Positions 17,615 to 26,775 of a DNA stretch of 64,000 nucleotides are shown piece after piece. Numbering within the stretch: position 1 is the stretch's first letter; the number at the start of each line of letters is the position of its first letter. Where the stretch lies: assembly GCF_000523515.1 (NCBI RefSeq), contig NZ_AWRU01000006.1, positions 604,253 through 668,252 on the forward strand. Reading direction: 5' to 3'. The notes beneath the pieces were generated by a model that had not been told where the DNA came from, ran no database searches, and saw only the letters and a list, made by a program, of their open reading frames with translations. The DNA is from Pedobacter sp. V48 (lineage in GTDB: Bacteria > Bacteroidota > Bacteroidia > Sphingobacteriales > Sphingobacteriaceae). Made by a program: the position numbers and the translations under genes.

Positions 17615-20600
17615 ATGAGCATGAAAAAAAAATTACACTTTAGCAAAGAGTTAAAGCTCTGCTTTATTCTTAGTTCATTATTTATCCTCTGTTGCCAGGC
17701 AGTATTTGCTCAGAGCAACATAACTGGAACCGTATCAGATAAATCGGGACCATTAATAGGAGTTGGGGTGCAGGTCAAGGGTACATCTGCATCTACCACA
17801 ACAAGTCAGAATGGTGTTTATACCATTTCAGTGCCCAATGCCGGAAATGCAGTTCTTGTGTTTTCTTATATTGGTTACACTACTCAGGAAGTTCTGGTTA
17901 ACGGCCGATCAACCGTTAATGTATCTTTAGTTGAATCAGCTTCTGATCTAAGTGAGGTAGTAGTTGTTGGTTATGGAACGCAGAAAAAGAAGGACCTCAC
18001 AGGTGCTATCTCTATTGTAAAGGCATCAGATGTTCAGAAAAGACAAGGAACTACTGTTGCAGAATCATTACAGGGTTTAGCTACCGGTATCAGAGTAAGG
18101 GGCGGTGGACAACCGGGATCGGAAGCCCAGATCCAGATCAGAGGATTGAAGAACTTCGGGGCTAACAATCCGCTGTATGTAATTGATGGCTTGGTTACCA
18201 GTGCCAACCGCGATTTTAATCCAGCCGATATTGAATCCATACAAATTCTTAAAGATGCATCTGCGGCAGCCATCTACGGGTCAAGAGCAGCGAATGGCGT
18301 AATTATCATTACTACCAAAAGAGGTCTTGATGGTCCTATGAAAATAGAATTTTCAGGAAAAAGTAGTTTGCAAACTATTCCTAGATATGATCTTGCCGAA
18401 ACAGAAGAGTTTTCGAGATTAAATTTTATGGCTTATGATAATGCCAAAATAAACCGCCAACAGCTGGATCTGAATACAAATACAGATTGGCAGGATGTAG
18501 CATTTAGAACAGGAAATGTACAGGATTATAACCTAAGTTTCTCTGGTGGAAGTAAAGATGCTACCTATTTTGTTTCAGGTGGTTATTTTGGAAACAAGGG
18601 TACGGTAATCAGTACTGATTTTGACAGACTTAGTTTTAGAGTTAATACAAAAGGTACCAAAGGTATATTTACCATTGGTGAAAATCTGGCAATAAGCAGC
18701 TCCAAAAACAACGAGATGTCGGGTAACCCAGTACTTGATGTGGTTCGTATGTTACCTACTATACCAGTTTATGATGCTGGCCATCCTGGAGGGTATGGTT
18801 ACGGAGACGAAGCCAAAGCCAGAACATTTGGAACCAATCCGCTTGCTATAGCGAACCTTGAGGATCGTATAAATCAAAATTTAAGAATCAGAGGTAATTT
18901 ATTTGCTGAATTGCAATTACTTAAGCCATTAAAGTTCAGAACTAGTCTTGGATACGAGACCAGCAGAGATCATTATACTTATTTGAAAAAGGACGGATTC
19001 TGGACGCTCAATCAAGCTTATGACCCTGCAATACTAAATGAGAATAGGGGAGAGTCATCCACAGTCCTTATAGAAAATACACTTACTTTCAATAAAGAAT
19101 TTGGTAAACATTCATTAACAGTTATTGGGGGGCAATCTTATCAAAAGGATAATTATGCTATGATATGGGGTACGAAGCGTAATATTTTACAGAACTCTAC
19201 CACTGGTCACTATTATGATGTTTTAGATCAGGGTAATGAAGCCCTTACCGGCGGTTATAGAAACCGTTCAGATCTGATTTCTTACTTCGGCAGGTTAGAA
19301 TACAATTATGCCGATAAGTATTTGCTAAATGCAGTTATCAGAACTGATGGTGTTTCCAGGTTTGGTCCTGATTACAAATTTGGTAGTTTCCCATCTGTAT
19401 CAGGTGCATGGCGTATTAGCAAAGAAGATTTTTTCAAATCATCCTGGATTGATGATCTGAAAATAAGAGCTAACTATGGAACTTTAGGAAGCAGTGATAT
19501 TGGCGCATATGAATATATGGCTTTTGTTAATACCTTCTCTACAATTCCTATGGGGCCAAACCAAAATCTTCAGTCAGGCTCGACTCAGGTTCAGCTTGCA
19601 AACAGAGATTTGCATTGGGAAGAAGTAACTCAGCAAAATTATGGTATTGACGCTGCTTTTCTTCACAACAAACTTTCAATCAGTGCCGAATACTTTATTT
19701 CGAAAACAGACGGAGTATTAATCCGCTATCCATTACTTATTTCTACTGGTAATGATGGTGGAAATCCTTTTGTAAACGGGGGGATATTAGGTAACAGAGG
19801 TTTTGAGTTTACTGCAACATATGCCGAAAACTCAACGGAATTTAAATACAATGTTACTGCAAACTTAACCACGCTAAATAACAAAGTACTGGGTTTAGGC
19901 TATAACAAAAACAAAACTTTTGTTGGCAATACAGTTACCGAGGTTGGCCAGCCAATTGGTATGTGGTATGTACTGCAAACAGATGGTTTATTCCAGAACG
20001 CTAATGAAGTTGCCAGTTATAAAAATGCTAGCGGTAAAGTTATTCAGCCTGCCGCTCAACCTGGCGATATTCGTTATAAGGATAATGATGGTGACGGTGA
20101 AATCACAAACAAGGATAAAGTAGTTGTTGGAAGTCCATGGGCCGATTATGAGTTGGGTCTAAACATCGGAGCTTCATATAAAGGGTTTGAATTTTCTATG
20201 GACTGGTTTGGTTCTTTTGGATCAAAAGTGTTTAACGGGCCAAGAAGTGTAATGGATAATTTCTCAGACAATTCTAACTATCGTGCCGGTGTTCAACCAT
20301 GGACACCGGAAAATCCTAACACAAGTGTACCCCGTGCTTTTTATAGCAGTACCATCAATGCCAGAGGCGATACCGATCGTTGGCTGGAAAATGGAAGTTT
20401 TGCACGTATGAAATACATTGGTATCTCTTATAACATCCCAAATACACTGTTAAAAAGAATAGGATTTAATAATGCCAAGGTGATCCTTTCCGGACAAAAT
20501 CTGATCACTATCACTAAGTATACAGGCCTTGATCCTGAATTTAGTAACGGAAGTGTTTTTGAAAAAGGATTTGACTTTGGTGCATTCCCTAATTTAAGAA

Positions 20601-20632
20601 CAGTATCTCTTGGTTTAAACTTCGGATTTTAA
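17615..20632 (+). CDS. SusC-type TonB-dependent outer-membrane transporter (PUL)
   Basis: A 1005-residue SusC-family receptor. It has a signal peptide ending AVFAQ (about residue 33), a carboxypeptidase-D regulatory-like domain (ITGTVSDKSGPLIGVGVQVK), the SEVVVVGYGTQKKKDLTGA segment before the plug, plug motifs PLYVIDGLVT and ILKDASAAAIYGSRAANGV, and a barrel ending LGLNFGF. ATG 17615 is followed by another in-frame ATG two codons later (MSMKKK); either could be used. It is the first gene of the PUL operon with SusD, GH43, sialidase-fold/GH43 and GH5-like genes and should import oligosaccharides released at the surface. Confidence 0.97.
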   Translation: MSMKKKLHFSKELKLCFILSSLFILCCQAVFAQSNITGTVSDKSGPLIGVGVQVKGTSASTTTSQNGVYTISVPNAGNAVLVFSYIGYTTQEVLVNGRSTVNVSLVESASDLSEVVVVGYGTQKKKDLTGAISIVKASDVQKRQGTTVAESLQGLATGIRVRGGGQPGSEAQIQIRGLKNFGANNPLYVIDGLVTSANRDFNPADIESIQILKDASAAAIYGSRAANGVIIITTKRGLDGPMKIEFSGKSSLQTIPRYDLAETEEFSRLNFMAYDNAKINRQQLDLNTNTDWQDVAFRTGNVQDYNLSFSGGSKDATYFVSGGYFGNKGTVISTDFDRLSFRVNTKGTKGIFTIGENLAISSSKNNEMSGNPVLDVVRMLPTIPVYDAGHPGGYGYGDEAKARTFGTNPLAIANLEDRINQNLRIRGNLFAELQLLKPLKFRTSLGYETSRDHYTYLKKDGFWTLNQAYDPAILNENRGESSTVLIENTLTFNKEFGKHSLTVIGGQSYQKDNYAMIWGTKRNILQNSTTGHYYDVLDQGNEALTGGYRNRSDLISYFGRLEYNYADKYLLNAVIRTDGVSRFGPDYKFGSFPSVSGAWRISKEDFFKSSWIDDLKIRANYGTLGSSDIGAYEYMAFVNTFSTIPMGPNQNLQSGSTQVQLANRDLHWEEVTQQNYGIDAAFLHNKLSISAEYFISKTDGVLIRYPLLISTGNDGGNPFVNGGILGNRGFEFTATYAENSTEFKYNVTANLTTLNNKVLGLGYNKNKTFVGNTVTEVGQPIGMWYVLQTDGLFQNANEVASYKNASGKVIQPAAQPGDIRYKDNDGDGEITNKDKVVVGSPWADYELGLNIGASYKGFEFSMDWFGSFGSKVFNGPRSVMDNFSDNSNYRAGVQPWTPENPNTSVPRAFYSSTINARGDTDRWLENGSFARMKYIGISYNIPNTLLKRIGFNNAKVILSGQNLITITKYTGLDPEFSNGSVFEKGFDFGAFPNLRTVSLGLNFGF

Positions 20633-20642
20633 TATTAGAAAC

Positions 20643-22172
20643 ATGAAAAAGATAATTTCAAAAATATTAGTGCTTAGTGCACTCGTCCTGATGTTCTCCT
20701 GTAAAAAGTCGTTGTTAGATCAGGACAACCCAAATACACTAACAGTTGACCAGTTCTGGAAAACTGAAAGCGATGCCCAAAAGGGAGTAAATGCTGCATA
20801 TGCCATGTTTTATCAAAATGGCGGATGGAACAGGTGGATCTATTTTAGGCTCGATTTAACTTCTGATGAAGGATGGAGCAATAGTCCTTGGACTGAGCTT
20901 GGCGATTGGACTCGTTTCCAGTATATCAATTACAATTTCTGGGAAGGTAATGTAAACACTTACAGAGATACATATAAAGCGATTTTCAGATGTAATCAGG
21001 TATTAACCTATGTGCCGGATATTCCTTTTGCTGATGCCAAAAAGAAAGCAGAAATACTTGCACAGGCTAAGTTCCTAAGGGGATTTTATTATTACTACGC
21101 GGCGATATTGTGGGAGAACTTTCCTATTGTAACTACCATTCAAACACCAACAGATTTACCTGAACAAAGCTCTTTAGCTCAGGTGTGGGGACAGGTAGAA
21201 AAAGACCTTACAGAGGCAAGTGCCGACCTCCCTGAACAGTGGACAGGAAATGAGACAGGCCGTGCTACAAAAGGCGCAGCACAAGCATTATTGGGTAAAG
21301 CACTGATGCAGCAACATAAATGGGCCGATGCTAAAACTGCTTTTGACTATCTGGTTACTGGTGCAGGTAAAAATTATTATGATCTTGTTGATTATAAAGA
21401 TAACTTCAGGGCAGAAAACGAAAATAACAAAGAATCTGTTTTTGAAATTCAATTTTCAGATGTCAATAAGTCTGCAGAAGGAGACGGACCTAGTGCAAAT
21501 GTGGGTAGTAACCGTGCGCAGTTTTTTGCACCTAGAAGTATAGGATGGTCAGATGGACAAGCCAGATTCTGGTTGGTTAATGAGTTTAAAAAAGAGAAAA
21601 CTACTGATAACAAAATTGATCCAAGGTTAAGATATACATTATTCTACCCTGGCCTTGAAGCTGATTTTGGCGACAAGACTTATGGCAGAAGTTGGGCGTG
21701 GGGTGCCGATGAAGCCTGGTTCAAAAAATACTCACGTGACTATATGCGCAGTAATGAAGATTATTTTAATCAGGTTAACAACAGGGTAATTCGCTTTGCC
21801 GATGTTTTACTGATGTATGCAGAAGCATTGAATGAGCTTGGGCAAACAGCCGATGCTTATCAATACGTAAACCGTGTACGCAGCAGGGTAAATATGGCTG
21901 GCCTGGCTACTGCTTACCCTGCAATTGGCAACAATAAAGACCTGTTCAGAGAGCGATTGAAGGTGGAAAGAAGCTTAGAGCTTTGTGGTGAAAGTGTTAG
22001 ATGGGCCGATTTAAAAAGATGGGGCGATCTTGACAACAAAGCGAATGTAGATAAAGTTGCATTACGCGATCCTGACTTTAAGAACTTCGTTGTAGGAAAA
22101 CACATCAGACTGCCATTGCCACAGGTCGAAGTAGACAATAACACTAATCTTTCACAGAACCCCAATTATTAA
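20643..22172 (+). CDS. SusD/RagB-family surface lipoprotein (PUL)
   Basis: A 509-residue SusD homologue, 10 nt after the PUL susC. The N-terminus MKKIISKILVLSALVLMFSC is a lipoprotein signal with Cys20, followed by KKSLLDQDNPNTLT, the usual SusD opening. TPR-like segments (AQAKFLRGFYYYYAAILWENFP) and the C-terminal RERLKVERSLELCGESVRWADLKRWG plus RLPLPQVEVDNN tail are typical. It forms the lid over the SusC barrel and binds glycan. The exact ligand is unknown; the neighbouring GH43 enzymes suggest an arabinose- or xylose-containing polymer. Confidence 0.97.
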   Translation: MKKIISKILVLSALVLMFSCKKSLLDQDNPNTLTVDQFWKTESDAQKGVNAAYAMFYQNGGWNRWIYFRLDLTSDEGWSNSPWTELGDWTRFQYINYNFWEGNVNTYRDTYKAIFRCNQVLTYVPDIPFADAKKKAEILAQAKFLRGFYYYYAAILWENFPIVTTIQTPTDLPEQSSLAQVWGQVEKDLTEASADLPEQWTGNETGRATKGAAQALLGKALMQQHKWADAKTAFDYLVTGAGKNYYDLVDYKDNFRAENENNKESVFEIQFSDVNKSAEGDGPSANVGSNRAQFFAPRSIGWSDGQARFWLVNEFKKEKTTDNKIDPRLRYTLFYPGLEADFGDKTYGRSWAWGADEAWFKKYSRDYMRSNEDYFNQVNNRVIRFADVLLMYAEALNELGQTADAYQYVNRVRSRVNMAGLATAYPAIGNNKDLFRERLKVERSLELCGESVRWADLKRWGDLDNKANVDKVALRDPDFKNFVVGKHIRLPLPQVEVDNNTNLSQNPNY

Positions 22173-22182
22173 TTCAGAAACT

Positions 22183-23247
22183 ATGTTTTTAAGAAGTGTA
22201 ACCGTTATTCTGCTATTGCAAGCTATAGTTGGTTGTAGCAAGAGCCAGAAAAAATCTGTGCCTGATAAAGACAAGCCTGCGCCTGCTATAACCACATTCA
22301 CAAATCCCTTGCTTAGCAGTGGACCGGATCCATGGGTTATCCGAAAGGATGGGTATTACTATTATATGAATACCCAGGGAACCCAGGTTTCTATACGTAA
22401 AACAAAAGCCCTTTCGCAGTTAAACAGGGCGGAGGTTACGGTGGCTTATAAGGCCCCTGCATCAGGTGCAGATTCGAAGAATATATGGGCACCAGAACTA
22501 CATTTTCTGAACAACAAATGGTACATCTATTATACCGCCGGATCGTCCGGAGATTTATCTACCCAGCGCATGTTTGTTCTCGAAAACAGTAATACCGATC
22601 CTACAAAAGGCACCTGGATAGTAAAGGGACAGATAAGGGATAACAATGCTGATTTTTTTGCCATTGATGCTACGGTGTTCTCTAACAATGGTAAAAATTA
22701 CATTATCTGGAGCGGACATATCTCAGCAACTGATAATACCCAGCGGTTATATATTGCACAGTTAGCCGATCAACCATGGAAGATGGCTACAGCAAGAGCA
22801 GAGATTTCTACTCCAACCTACGACTGGGAAAAGATAGGTTTACCTCATGTAAATGAAGGGCCCGAAATTCTAACCAACAAGAATGGCAGAACCTTTCTGA
22901 TATTTTCGGCCAGTGGTTGCTGGACAGATGATTATTCCTTGGGTATGATCAGTTTAAAAGAGAATGGCGATCCGCTGAAGCCGGCAGATTGGACCAAAAC
23001 AGATAAACCGGTGTTTACTAAGAAACCGGAAAGCGGAGCTTACGGACCGGGCCATAATAGCTTTTTTAAATCACCCGATGGAACGGAAGACTGGATTCTC
23101 TACCATGCTAATCCCAGAGCGGGGTTAGCATGTTCTAACGACCGTAGTCCAAGGATGCAGAAGTTTAGCTGGAATGCCGATGGAACACCAAATTTTGGTG
23201 AACCTGTAAAGATCGATACGCCAATCCTAAAACCTTCAGGTGAATGA
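22183..23247 (+). CDS. GH43 lipoprotein, probable arabinofuranosidase/arabinanase
   Basis: A 354-residue GH43 enzyme with a lipoprotein signal (lipobox AIVGC, Cys18), so likely tethered to a membrane surface. Catalytic residues: general base D49 in SSGPDPWV, pKa modulator D162 in FFAIDATVFSNN, and general acid E225 in HVNEGPEIL. Other GH43 blocks include KNIWAPELHFLNNKWYIYY and GHNSFFKSPDGTEDWILYHA. The GPDPWV form and NIWAPELH block resemble the group often called extracellular exo-arabinofuranosidases, but specificity cannot be proved from sequence. Starts 10 nt after susD; its stop overlaps the start of the next gene by 4 nt (ATGA), implying translational coupling. Confidence 0.93.
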   Translation: MFLRSVTVILLLQAIVGCSKSQKKSVPDKDKPAPAITTFTNPLLSSGPDPWVIRKDGYYYYMNTQGTQVSIRKTKALSQLNRAEVTVAYKAPASGADSKNIWAPELHFLNNKWYIYYTAGSSGDLSTQRMFVLENSNTDPTKGTWIVKGQIRDNNADFFAIDATVFSNNGKNYIIWSGHISATDNTQRLYIAQLADQPWKMATARAEISTPTYDWEKIGLPHVNEGPEILTNKNGRTFLIFSASGCWTDDYSLGMISLKENGDPLKPADWTKTDKPVFTKKPESGAYGPGHNSFFKSPDGTEDWILYHANPRAGLACSNDRSPRMQKFSWNADGTPNFGEPVKIDTPILKPSGE

Positions 23248-25304
23248 AAGTAGCTGTCCAAATCTGTACTATAGCACAGTTCTGCGCACTGTTGTCTTAT
23301 GGCTGCGGTAAAAAGAACGAAACGGTTGGTGTTCCGCAAAAGCCATCTGTTAAAAGCCATATCGAATGGGATTATAATACCTTAAAAAAAGTTTCATCAT
23401 CTGATGCAGGCGAAAGGTATTGCGGATATGCCAGGATGATTCAATTGCAAGATCAATCGCTGTTAGCCATATATGAGGCCGATGGAAATATTGTTACTGT
23501 TAAAAGTGCCGATCTGGGAGCTACCTGGTCGGCACCTGTTTCAGTTGCCCAACGTGCCAATGGCACAAATATGTCTGTCCCGGATATATTGGAATTAAAA
23601 GATCATTCTTTGCTGGCTTGCTATAATCCAAGACCATATGATATTTCGCCTTCCAGAAAATTCGGTATCCGCACCAAGAAAAGCTATGATGGCGGACTAA
23701 CTTGGAAAGACGAGAAGCTGCTTTATGAAGCAGGATATGAATTTAAGAATGGATGTTGGGAGCCATCAGCTGTGCAACTGCCCAATGGAGAGATTCAGTT
23801 ATACTTTGCAAATGAAGGAGACTATCTAAATTCCGATGAGCAGAATATCTCCATGCTACGTTCCAGTGATAACGGAAAAACATGGACTGAAAAACCTCAA
23901 ATTGTAAGTTTCAGAACAGGGAAACGAGATGGCATGCCGGTGCCCTTATTGCTTAATAATGGAAAAGAAACTGTATTTGCTATAGAAGACAACGGATTTG
24001 ATACTTTTAAACCTTATATCATCAGAAATACTTTAAAAGACAATTGGGCAAACACTGTAGATGCTGGCAGCCCCAACCGAAGCTATGCGCTGGCAGATAA
24101 AATTGCCGATAATATCTATGCAGGCGCGCCTTATTTAAGGCAATTAAAAACCGGAGAAACCATACTTTCCTATCAAGGTACCGAAGGCCGTACCAATAAA
24201 ATGGAATTTGCAGACATGAAGGTGGTTATTGGAGATGATCAAGCCCGTAATTTTAATAGAAAATCTACACCATTCATAATCCCGGCAAACAAATCGTGCT
24301 TATGGAGTAGTGTAGCTATTTTAAACGACAATACTATTGTTGCGGTAACCAGCACAAATGCCTATTCTAACCATTCTGAAATCTGGATGATCAAAGGACG
24401 TTTGGTGCAAGACCCGATAGCACTTGCCGATCCTACTATATTTCTGGATAACGACAAGTATTACTTGTATGGCACGAGTAGTGATATGGGCTTTGAGGTA
24501 TATGAATCATCGGATTTAAAGAACTGGAAAGGTCCTGTAGGTAAAAACAAGGGTTTCGCTCTTGTAAAGGGAGAATCTTTTGGGAGTAAAGGCTTTTGGG
24601 CTCCGCAGGTTTTTAAACATAAAAATGCTTATTACATGGCCTACACCGCTGATGAACAGATTGCAATAGCAAAAAGTGATAGCCCACTGGGGCCTTTTAA
24701 GCAGGAGCAAATAAAGTCGCTATCGGGTATTGGTAAACAGATAGATCCCTTTGTGTATTTTGATACCGATGGTAAAACCTATATGTACCATGTAAAGCTC
24801 AAAGAAGGCAACAGGATTTTTGTTTCTGAGATGAAACCTGATCTTTCTGATGTATTGCAGGAAACTACCAAGGAGTGTATCAGTGGCGTACTTGCATGGG
24901 AAAACACAGAGAAAACAGATTGGCCGGTTACCGAAGGGCCAACGGTAATAAAACATAAGAATTTGTATTACCTGATCTATTCTGCAAACGATTTTCGCAA
25001 TAAGGATTACGCAGTAGGTTATGCCACTTCAACTTCGCCTATGGGCCCATGGAAAAAATATGCAGGCAGCCCGATCATAAGCAGAGAGAAATTAAAGCAA
25101 AACGGAACAGGACATGGCGATTTGTTTACCGATAAATCGGGAAATTACAAATATGTAATGCATACTCACCATTCTGCTACAAAAGTCTCGCCGCGGTCAA
25201 CCGGAATTATAGATGTAAAGTTTGCCAGAGGCGATGAAGCTGATGTGCTACAAGCCGATGAATCGACATTTAAACTTCTTTTTACTGATGCTGAAACCAA
25301 ATAA
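23244..25304 (+). CDS. Two-domain enzyme: sialidase-fold (GH93-like) plus GH43
   Basis: A 686-residue fusion. The N-terminal half (about 30-380) is a six-bladed sialidase-fold domain with three Asp boxes (KSADLGATWS, KSYDGGLTWK, RSSDNGKTWT). The C-terminal half (about 385-680) is GH43 with D396 in IALADPTIF, D501 in QIDPFVYFD and E564 in VTEGPTVIK. GH93 exo-arabinanases have a sialidase fold, and pairing one with GH43 in a PUL rich in GH43 would suit arabinan breakdown; identification of the first half as GH93 rather than another BNR-repeat family is inference. The N-terminus has a hydrophobic stretch ending SYGC (Cys near residue 17), a possible lipobox. Overlaps the upstream gene by 4 nt. 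Confidence 0.85.
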   Translation: MKVAVQICTIAQFCALLSYGCGKKNETVGVPQKPSVKSHIEWDYNTLKKVSSSDAGERYCGYARMIQLQDQSLLAIYEADGNIVTVKSADLGATWSAPVSVAQRANGTNMSVPDILELKDHSLLACYNPRPYDISPSRKFGIRTKKSYDGGLTWKDEKLLYEAGYEFKNGCWEPSAVQLPNGEIQLYFANEGDYLNSDEQNISMLRSSDNGKTWTEKPQIVSFRTGKRDGMPVPLLLNNGKETVFAIEDNGFDTFKPYIIRNTLKDNWANTVDAGSPNRSYALADKIADNIYAGAPYLRQLKTGETILSYQGTEGRTNKMEFADMKVVIGDDQARNFNRKSTPFIIPANKSCLWSSVAILNDNTIVAVTSTNAYSNHSEIWMIKGRLVQDPIALADPTIFLDNDKYYLYGTSSDMGFEVYESSDLKNWKGPVGKNKGFALVKGESFGSKGFWAPQVFKHKNAYYMAYTADEQIAIAKSDSPLGPFKQEQIKSLSGIGKQIDPFVYFDTDGKTYMYHVKLKEGNRIFVSEMKPDLSDVLQETTKECISGVLAWENTEKTDWPVTEGPTVIKHKNLYYLIYSANDFRNKDYAVGYATSTSPMGPWKKYAGSPIISREKLKQNGTGHGDLFTDKSGNYKYVMHTHHSATKVSPRSTGIIDVKFARGDEADVLQADESTFKLLFTDAETK

Positions 25305-25369
25305 AAACACCACATTTAATAAACATACAGAATGAACAAATCACTAAATTATAACTAGAACCTTTTAAA

Positions 25370-26473
25370 ATGAGAAATCTAAGAACCTATTATCTAGCAC
25401 TATGCTTGCTTGGGCTCACGTTTCAGTCGTGCGTACAAAAACCTGCAGATCAAACATCACAAACAGAACAAAAGCCAAGAGAAATATGGACTGTAGAACA
25501 GGCCAACAAATGGTACGAGCAATGGGGCTGGTTAAGAGGCAGCGACTTTATACCAAGTACTGCAATCAATCAATTAGAAATGTGGCAAAAGGAAACTTTT
25601 GACCCGACAACTATTGATAAGGAATTAGGTTATGCTGAAGGAATTGGAATGAACTCAATGCGTGTTTACCTGCACCATGCTGCCTGGCAACAAGATAAAG
25701 ATGGCTTTAAAGGAAGGGTAAAACAGTATCTGGATATCGCCGATAAGCACCACATCTCTACCTTGTTTGTGCTATTTGATGATTGCTGGAACCCAACTTT
25801 TAAAACCGGAAAACAACCGGAACCAAAAATTGGTATTCACAATTCCGGTTGGGTAAGAGACCCGGGAGATTTATATTATCAGGACTCTACGCTTGTAGAT
25901 ACGCTTGAAACGTATGTTAAAGATGTATTGACAACGTTTAAAGACGATAAACGCATTGTACTTTGGGATCTTTATAATGAGCCTGGAAATTCAAACTATG
26001 GAAACAAAAGCATGGATTTGCTTAAAAAAGTATTTGAATGGGGTCGCACGGTTAACCCTAGTCAGCCACTTTCTGTAGGAGTATGGAAATTAGATTTGAA
26101 AGAACTTTCAGATTATCAGATTCAGAATTCTGATGTAACCACTTATCATAATTATGGCGATGTAAAGGATCACCAAAAATGGATTGATACACTTAGAAGT
26201 GTTTCTAAACGCCCACTTATCTGTACTGAATATATGGCAAGATCGAGAAACAGCTTATTCAGTAACATTATGCCTATCCTTAAAAAAGAAAATATTGGTG
26301 CTTACAATTGGGGCTTAGTTGCAGGAAAAACCAATACTATTTATGCATGGGATAGCCCAATGCCTGATGGAAAAGAACCTAAACTATGGTTTCATGATAT
26401 TTTCAGAAAAGACGGAAGCCCATATAAAAAAGCAGAGATCGATTCTATAAAAATGCTTACTGGAAAACAGTAA
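25370..26473 (+). CDS. GH5-like (clan GH-A) glycoside hydrolase lipoprotein
   Basis: A 367-residue TIM-barrel hydrolase with a lipoprotein signal (LLGLTFQSC). Clan GH-A catalytic residues fit: acid/base E204 in WDLYNEPGN and nucleophile E287 in LICTEYMARS, with the substrate-binding HHAAW and TTYHNYG segments between. Related Bacteroidota proteins are often labelled 1,4-beta-xylanase or cellulase-family, but the subfamily cannot be told here. It is the last gene of the PUL, 65 nt after the fusion enzyme, and probably attacks a backbone or side chain of the target glycan. A large hairpin at 26499-26538 follows. Confidence 0.85.
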   Translation: MRNLRTYYLALCLLGLTFQSCVQKPADQTSQTEQKPREIWTVEQANKWYEQWGWLRGSDFIPSTAINQLEMWQKETFDPTTIDKELGYAEGIGMNSMRVYLHHAAWQQDKDGFKGRVKQYLDIADKHHISTLFVLFDDCWNPTFKTGKQPEPKIGIHNSGWVRDPGDLYYQDSTLVDTLETYVKDVLTTFKDDKRIVLWDLYNEPGNSNYGNKSMDLLKKVFEWGRTVNPSQPLSVGVWKLDLKELSDYQIQNSDVTTYHNYGDVKDHQKWIDTLRSVSKRPLICTEYMARSRNSLFSNIMPILKKENIGAYNWGLVAGKTNTIYAWDSPMPDGKEPKLWFHDIFRKDGSPYKKAEIDSIKMLTGKQ

Positions 26474-26498
26474 GCGCTTATTAAAATTTAGTTACCAT

Positions 26499-26538
26499 GG
26501 TCGTCATTCCCTTTGGTTATCCAAAGGAGATGACGACC
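26499..26538. terminator. Large hairpin after the PUL (terminator or REP-like element)
   Basis: Arms 26499-26516 and 26521-26538 pair at 17 of 18 positions (one T-G wobble, one C-A mismatch) around a TTAT loop; the outer part is GGTCGTCAT/ATGACGACC. It stands 25 nt after the GH5-like stop codon and can end the PUL transcript. The rest of 26540-26688 has no gene that I can support; the GTCGTCAT motif and the later GGAGCAGATTGCTTCGG look like pieces of dispersed REP-type repeats, which is an impression only. Confidence 0.55.
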
Positions 26539-26688
26539 TTTAAGCTACCTCTTGTTGGGCTTAATCAAGGCAGATTAATGATTTGGAGCAGATTGCTTCG
26601 GAAAACACGCATTTTTCCCCAAACCAGTCTCGAGCCAGGGTTAACGCAGGCCATACCGAGCTCGATAAAAGGACCATTGTTGATCAGA

Positions 26689-26730
26689 AAATAAATACAC
26701 TTATAAAGCAAATAAATGCACTTATAAAGC
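26689..26730. repeat. Tandem 21-bp direct repeat
   Basis: Two adjoining copies of AAATAAATRCACTTATAAAGC (26689-26709 and 26710-26730), differing at one base, followed by a partial third (ATAAATT). They end 45 bp before the start of the MutS-like gene at 26776, where an operator or promoter would lie. Two 21-bp units would place protein-binding sites on the same face of the helix. Confidence 0.7.
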
Positions 26731-26775
26731 ATAAATTATTGTATGTTCATTGATGAAAATCAACATGTTTTGTAA

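Noticed and set aside
26497-26694. 65-codon open frame after the PUL
   Set aside because: It runs through the large hairpin at 26499-26538, has no family features, and its composition fits repeat sequence rather than coding DNA.
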